Assembly: GCA_011523945.1 (NCBI GenBank)
Contig: WTFU01000063.1
Location: forward strand, 55,720-119,719
DNA from: Mariniblastus sp.
GTDB lineage: Bacteria > Planctomycetota > Planctomycetia > Pirellulales > Pirellulaceae
Length of the DNA stretch: 64,000 bases
Reading direction: 5' to 3'
Below are positions 60,080-64,000 of this stretch, in pieces. A program made the translations under genes and the position numbers. The notes under the pieces were generated by a model. The model was not told the DNA's origin, made no database searches, and worked only from the letters and a program-made list of their open reading frames with translations. Position 1 is the stretch's first letter; every line of letters starts with the position of its first letter.

Positions 60080-61453
60080 TTAGCATTCAATTACGTTGAC
60101 TGCTAAACCGCCTCGTGCGGTTTCTTTGTATTTGGTTTGCATATCTTTGCCGGTATCTCTCATCGTCTTAATGACTTTGTCGAGTGATACAAAATGATTG
60201 CCGTCGCCACGAAGTGCAAGTCTTGCGGCATTGATAGCTTTGACGGCAGCCATTGCATTTCTTTCAATGCAGGGAACTTGAACCAGTCCTCCAATCGGAT
60301 CACAAGTTAAGCCAAGGTTGTGCTCCATACCGATTTCGGCCGCATTTTCTACTTGGGCAGGGGTTCCTCCGAGCACTTCAGCCAGGCCGGCGGCTGCCAT
60401 TGAGCAGGCAGATCCTACTTCACCCTGGCAGCCCACCTCAGCGCCTGAAATCGAGGCATTAATTTTGAAGAGCGTACCAATGGCGGCTGCAGCCAGTAGA
60501 AACCGAACAATACCATCTTCGCTGGATCCCTTGCAAAATCGCCGATAGTAGTGCAGCACCGCTGGAATAATGCCGGCCGCCCCATTGGTTGGGGCGGTCA
60601 CTACCCGCCCTCCTGCTGCATTCTCTTCATTGACAGCGAGGGCCCACAGATTTACCCAATCCATACGGCTGTTGAAAATATCATCGTTAGAAGAATCCGT
60701 TCGTAATTTGCGAAACATGTGCGCTGCTCGACGTTTGACTTTTAATCCACCCGGAAGAATACCTTCTTCCTGGCAACCACGGGAAACACAGGCTTCCATG
60801 ACAGACCAAATTTGCAGTAGCCTTGTTCGCGTCTCCTGTTCAGTTCGCCAAGCAGATTCGTTTTTCAGCATCAATGTGCTGATTGAAAACCCATTGCTTT
60901 CGCAGAGTTGAAGTAACTCGTTTCCCGTTTGAAAGGGATATGCAAGTTGAGTTGAATCCGGAACGATTCGATCAGTAGAAGATGCGGTTTCATCAATAAC
61001 AAAACCTCCTCCCACAGAATAGTAAATGCGGTGAAGTATTTCATTTCCAGTTGCATCACGTGCTGTGAATCGAATTGCATTGGAATGGAAATCGAGCACT
61101 ACTCCGGAAAAGAGAAGATGCTCTTTTAACCGAAAGGGAAGCTCTCGTTTTCCAAGAATCGATAGGGACTCGCATTCTTCGACGTTGCGGAGCAGCGACA
61201 GCATGGATTTGGGGTGAACGGATTCCGGCGCGTGTCCGGCGAGACCAGCGACTACGGCTTTGTCACTGCCATGCCCTTTTCCCGTTGCCCCAAGGGAACC
61301 GCAAAGCTCAACGGTCAGTGAGTCGGTTTTTTGAAGTAGGTTTTTAGAATCGAGTTGATTTGCAAACATCAACGCTGCGCGCATTGGGCCGACCGTATGC
61401 GAACTCGACGGCCCAATGCCAATTGAAAAAAGCTCGAAGGTACTGATTGCCAT
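60080..61453 (-). CDS. sdaA: L-serine ammonia-lyase (L-serine dehydratase, Fe-S type)
   Basis: [76 protein letters not shown]; start at 61453 (MAISTFELF). Confidence 0.96.
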   Translation of the reverse strand: MAISTFELFSIGIGPSSSHTVGPMRAALMFANQLDSKNLLQKTDSLTVELCGSLGATGKGHGSDKAVVAGLAGHAPESVHPKSMLSLLRNVEECESLSILGKRELPFRLKEHLLFSGVVLDFHSNAIRFTARDATGNEILHRIYYSVGGGFVIDETASSTDRIVPDSTQLAYPFQTGNELLQLCESNGFSISTLMLKNESAWRTEQETRTRLLQIWSVMEACVSRGCQEEGILPGGLKVKRRAAHMFRKLRTDSSNDDIFNSRMDWVNLWALAVNEENAAGGRVVTAPTNGAAGIIPAVLHYYRRFCKGSSEDGIVRFLLAAAAIGTLFKINASISGAEVGCQGEVGSACSMAAAGLAEVLGGTPAQVENAAEIGMEHNLGLTCDPIGGLVQVPCIERNAMAAVKAINAARLALRGDGNHFVSLDKVIKTMRDTGKDMQTKYKETARGGLAVNVIEC

Positions 61454-61586
61454 TTTAATTGTCCGCGGTTTGGGGATCGCTTTGAATGGGAATTCGCATG
61501 AACGCTGCAAATATGCGGGATTTAGAATTAAGGAAAATCGGTACGAGCTTGTATCGGGTATCGCTTGGATTAGATCCCGGACTTTT

Positions 61587-62216
61587 TTAAATTCGAATAA
61601 CCATGTCATCGATAGGCCGTCGAACTTTTTGGTTATGCTGAGCTGAATCATCATCGGCTCGATAACCAATCGGAATGACAAGCACTGCGTCAAGTTGATG
61701 CTGTTCTAAATTTAAAATTTCGTTGTATTCTTTTGGGATAAAACCCTCCATTGGACAGGCGTCGATTTGCAATGTTGCGCAGGCTGCCATGAGAGTTCCC
61801 AAAGCGATGTACGCTTGTTTTGCTGCCCAATGACTCAGGGATTCGGGGGACATACGCGTCATGGAACCGATCATCACTTCACAGTATTCTTGCATTGTCC
61901 CTTCCGCCAGATTTCGCTGGGATTCCACCATGGAGACATATTCGCGAATGTAAGTCGCATCGACATCGGTTCGAGCTGCAATGATTAAAACGTGTGAGGC
62001 ATCGGCAACCTGCCGTTGCCCATAAGAGGAAGCGATAAGTTTATCCTGAAGTTCCTGGTTTTTTAGGACAACAAATTTGAAAGGTTGTAATCCGTAGGAA
62101 GTTGGAGTCAAGTTGGTTATTTCAAGTAACTCGTCGACGACTGTTTCGTCGACAAGTTTTTGGGGATCAAATTTTTTCGTAGCATATCGCCAGCGCATGG
62201 CGTCTAAAAATTTCAT
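61587..62216 (-). CDS. Nitroreductase-family NAD(P)H-dependent oxidoreductase
   Basis: [73 protein letters not shown]. Confidence 0.92.
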   Translation of the reverse strand: MKFLDAMRWRYATKKFDPQKLVDETVVDELLEITNLTPTSYGLQPFKFVVLKNQELQDKLIASSYGQRQVADASHVLIIAARTDVDATYIREYVSMVESQRNLAEGTMQEYCEVMIGSMTRMSPESLSHWAAKQAYIALGTLMAACATLQIDACPMEGFIPKEYNEILNLEQHQLDAVLVIPIGYRADDDSAQHNQKVRRPIDDMVIRI

Positions 62217-62509
62217 GATTGAGCAGTGCAGATAAAGAGTAGGTCGAAGGAAATTAGTCTCATTCAAAAAAAAGGCTTTTGAATTACCTGTTTATAATTT
62301 TACCAATCAATTGCGACAACCGATGCATTGCAGTGTAGTCAATGGATTTGTTTGAGTTAGCGTGTCGAGCGAGGTAAAGTGTTGAGATGGTTTCAAAATA
62401 AAAGCTAAATGATTGGAAAATAAATGCGTCTCTTAATTTAGCCCGGCTTGCGTGTGACTGGCTCTTACGGACGAATTTTATTTCTTTTACTAACTGAAAT
62501 GATTTCTAC

Positions 62510-64000
62510 ATGTTGGAACGATTCATTGATTCATTGTTTGCAAGCCTGTTAGTAAGTTTGGCAGTCGGGTTGGCATCATGCGAGCTAATGGCGTTAGAGA
62601 CTTTGGGGAATGAGGATGAAGCGTCTCCGCCGAATGTGCTATTTATCTCACTCGATGATCTTAATGACTGGGTCGGTTGCCTCGGCGGTCATCCACAGGC
62701 ACATACACCCAACTTAGATCGACTTGCGTCGACCGGGGTTTTGTTTACCAACGCGCATTGTCCGGCTCCCGCCTGCAATCCTTCTCGAACCGCCATCATG
62801 ACGGGAATTCCACCGTACCAGTCCGGTTTGTATGACAACCGGCAAAAAATGAGGTTGGTTTTGCCGGATGCGGAGTTGTTACCAAGGTATCTTTCCCGCC
62901 ATGGATACTGGTCGGCGGGATCGGGGAAATTGCTGCATTACTTTATCGATGCAGAATCTTGGGATGAATACTTTCCGAATAAGGACACTGAAAATCCTTT
63001 TCCGCGAACCTTAATGCCGGAGCAGCGTCCGGTGAGCCTACCTCTTGGTGGAGATTGGCAATACCGCGAGACCGATTGGGCGCCGTTGGATGCATCCAAT
63101 GAGGAGTATGGTGGTGACTGGTTGGTTTCTGACTGGATTGGAAAGCAACTGAAGAAAAAACATGAACGGCCATTTTTTCTTGCCTGTGGCATTTATCGAC
63201 CACATGAGCCATGGTTCGTACCCAAAAAATATTTTGATCAATTTCCAATTGAGACAATCCAGTTACCACCGGGTTACCGAGTGGATGATCTTGAAGATTT
63301 GCCTGACGAAGGCAGGCGACGCGGCCCGAATCGTTATTTCGAACACATCCGGAAACACGATCAATGGAAACAAGGCGTGCAAGGCTACCTTGCTTCCATT
63401 GCTTTTGCAGATGAGATGGTTGGCCGCGTTCTTGATGCTTTGCAGGCGGGCCCCAATCGCGATAATACGATTGTCATTTTATGGAGTGATCACGGATGGC
63501 ATCTCGGTGAAAAACAGCACTGGCAAAAGTATACCGCGTGGCGAGCGTGTACCCGGGTTCCTTTGATCGTTCGTGTTCCCGCTCAAACGCCTGGTCTCAG
63601 AGAAGGTACACAGGCAGGTGGCGTTTGTGATCAACCGGTTAACTTGAGCAGTCTCTTTTCGACCGTTACCGAACTGGTTGGGCATTCTCGGCAATTGAAT
63701 CCTGAGACGCCCAGTCTCGTGCCATTGCTCAAAAATCCATCTTCTGACTGGGATCACGTTGCCGTGACTTGTTTAAGTGAACCGGGAAGTTATGGATTGA
63801 GTACTTCTGACTGGCGGTACATTCGTTACGCAAAAGGAGGTGAAGAGCTCTATCGGACATCAACCGACCCATACGAATGGGATAATTTGGCGTCTCTTGC
63901 CGAGTATCAAAATATCATCAAAGAATTAAACGGGAGAGCGCCTGTTCGGTTTGCACCTAAACAAGAGTTTCAGGGTGCAGCTTTCAGCAAGGTAGTTTTA
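62510..64000 (+). CDS. Sulfatase (iduronate-2-sulfatase-like), truncated by right edge
   Basis: Open frame from ATG 62510 to window end (not in supplied ORF track): PNVLFISLDDLNDWVGCLGGHPQAHTPNLDRLA; FGly motif CNPSRTAIMTG; SDHGWHLGEKQHWQK. Confidence 0.93.
   Translation, partial: MLERFIDSLFASLLVSLAVGLASCELMALETLGNEDEASPPNVLFISLDDLNDWVGCLGGHPQAHTPNLDRLASTGVLFTNAHCPAPACNPSRTAIMTGIPPYQSGLYDNRQKMRLVLPDAELLPRYLSRHGYWSAGSGKLLHYFIDAESWDEYFPNKDTENPFPRTLMPEQRPVSLPLGGDWQYRETDWAPLDASNEEYGGDWLVSDWIGKQLKKKHERPFFLACGIYRPHEPWFVPKKYFDQFPIETIQLPPGYRVDDLEDLPDEGRRRGPNRYFEHIRKHDQWKQGVQGYLASIAFADEMVGRVLDALQAGPNRDNTIVILWSDHGWHLGEKQHWQKYTAWRACTRVPLIVRVPAQTPGLREGTQAGGVCDQPVNLSSLFSTVTELVGHSRQLNPETPSLVPLLKNPSSDWDHVAVTCLSEPGSYGLSTSDWRYIRYAKGGEELYRTSTDPYEWDNLASLAEYQNIIKELNGRAPVRFAPKQEFQGAAFSKVVL

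Noticed and set aside
1-64000. CRISPR arrays, tRNA/rRNA genes, prophage, toxin-antitoxin or defence islands
   Set aside because: No regularly spaced direct repeats, tRNA cloverleafs, phage structural genes or defence nucleases were recognised in the intergenic regions or ORFs; tRNAscan-SE, CRISPRCasFinder and DefenseFinder would confirm.

Overview
The window is a chromosomal segment that looks like a marine Planctomycete (Pirellulaceae/Rhodopirellula-like); this lineage call is inferred from gene content only. About 40 protein-coding genes are supported. They include eight type-I sulfatases: four in a tandem same-strand run at 11957-18804, three at 50481-60065, and one truncated by the right edge. 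There are also planctomycete-type secreted c-type haem protein modules (PSCyt1/DUF1549/DUF1553 + DUF1501; DUF1592-type + DUF1552; a five-CxxCH PA14 protein with a dehydrogenase-like propeller), two DUF1559-type pseudopilins, two PhoD-like phosphatases, two related alpha/beta esterases with different N-terminal fusions, Amt, a porin, an S9 peptidase, RadC, an RdgC-like protein, MtfA-like, NUDIX, PepD, L-serine dehydratase and a nitroreductase. A small set resembles the lower 3-hydroxyanthranilate/2-aminomuconate pathway (ACMSD-like, ALDH8A1-like, AmnD/RidA-like). No tRNA, rRNA, CRISPR array, prophage or intact IS was recognised. Most of the window is typical of planctomycetes, and I did not find an unmistakable new system. 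The best leads are the SDR linked to the aminomuconate genes, recurrent basic C-terminal tails on the sulfatases, the wHTH-RadC architecture, structured DNA upstream of the rdgC-like and porin genes, and a small secreted orphan protein. Family calls come from recognising motifs in the translations; no database search was run.
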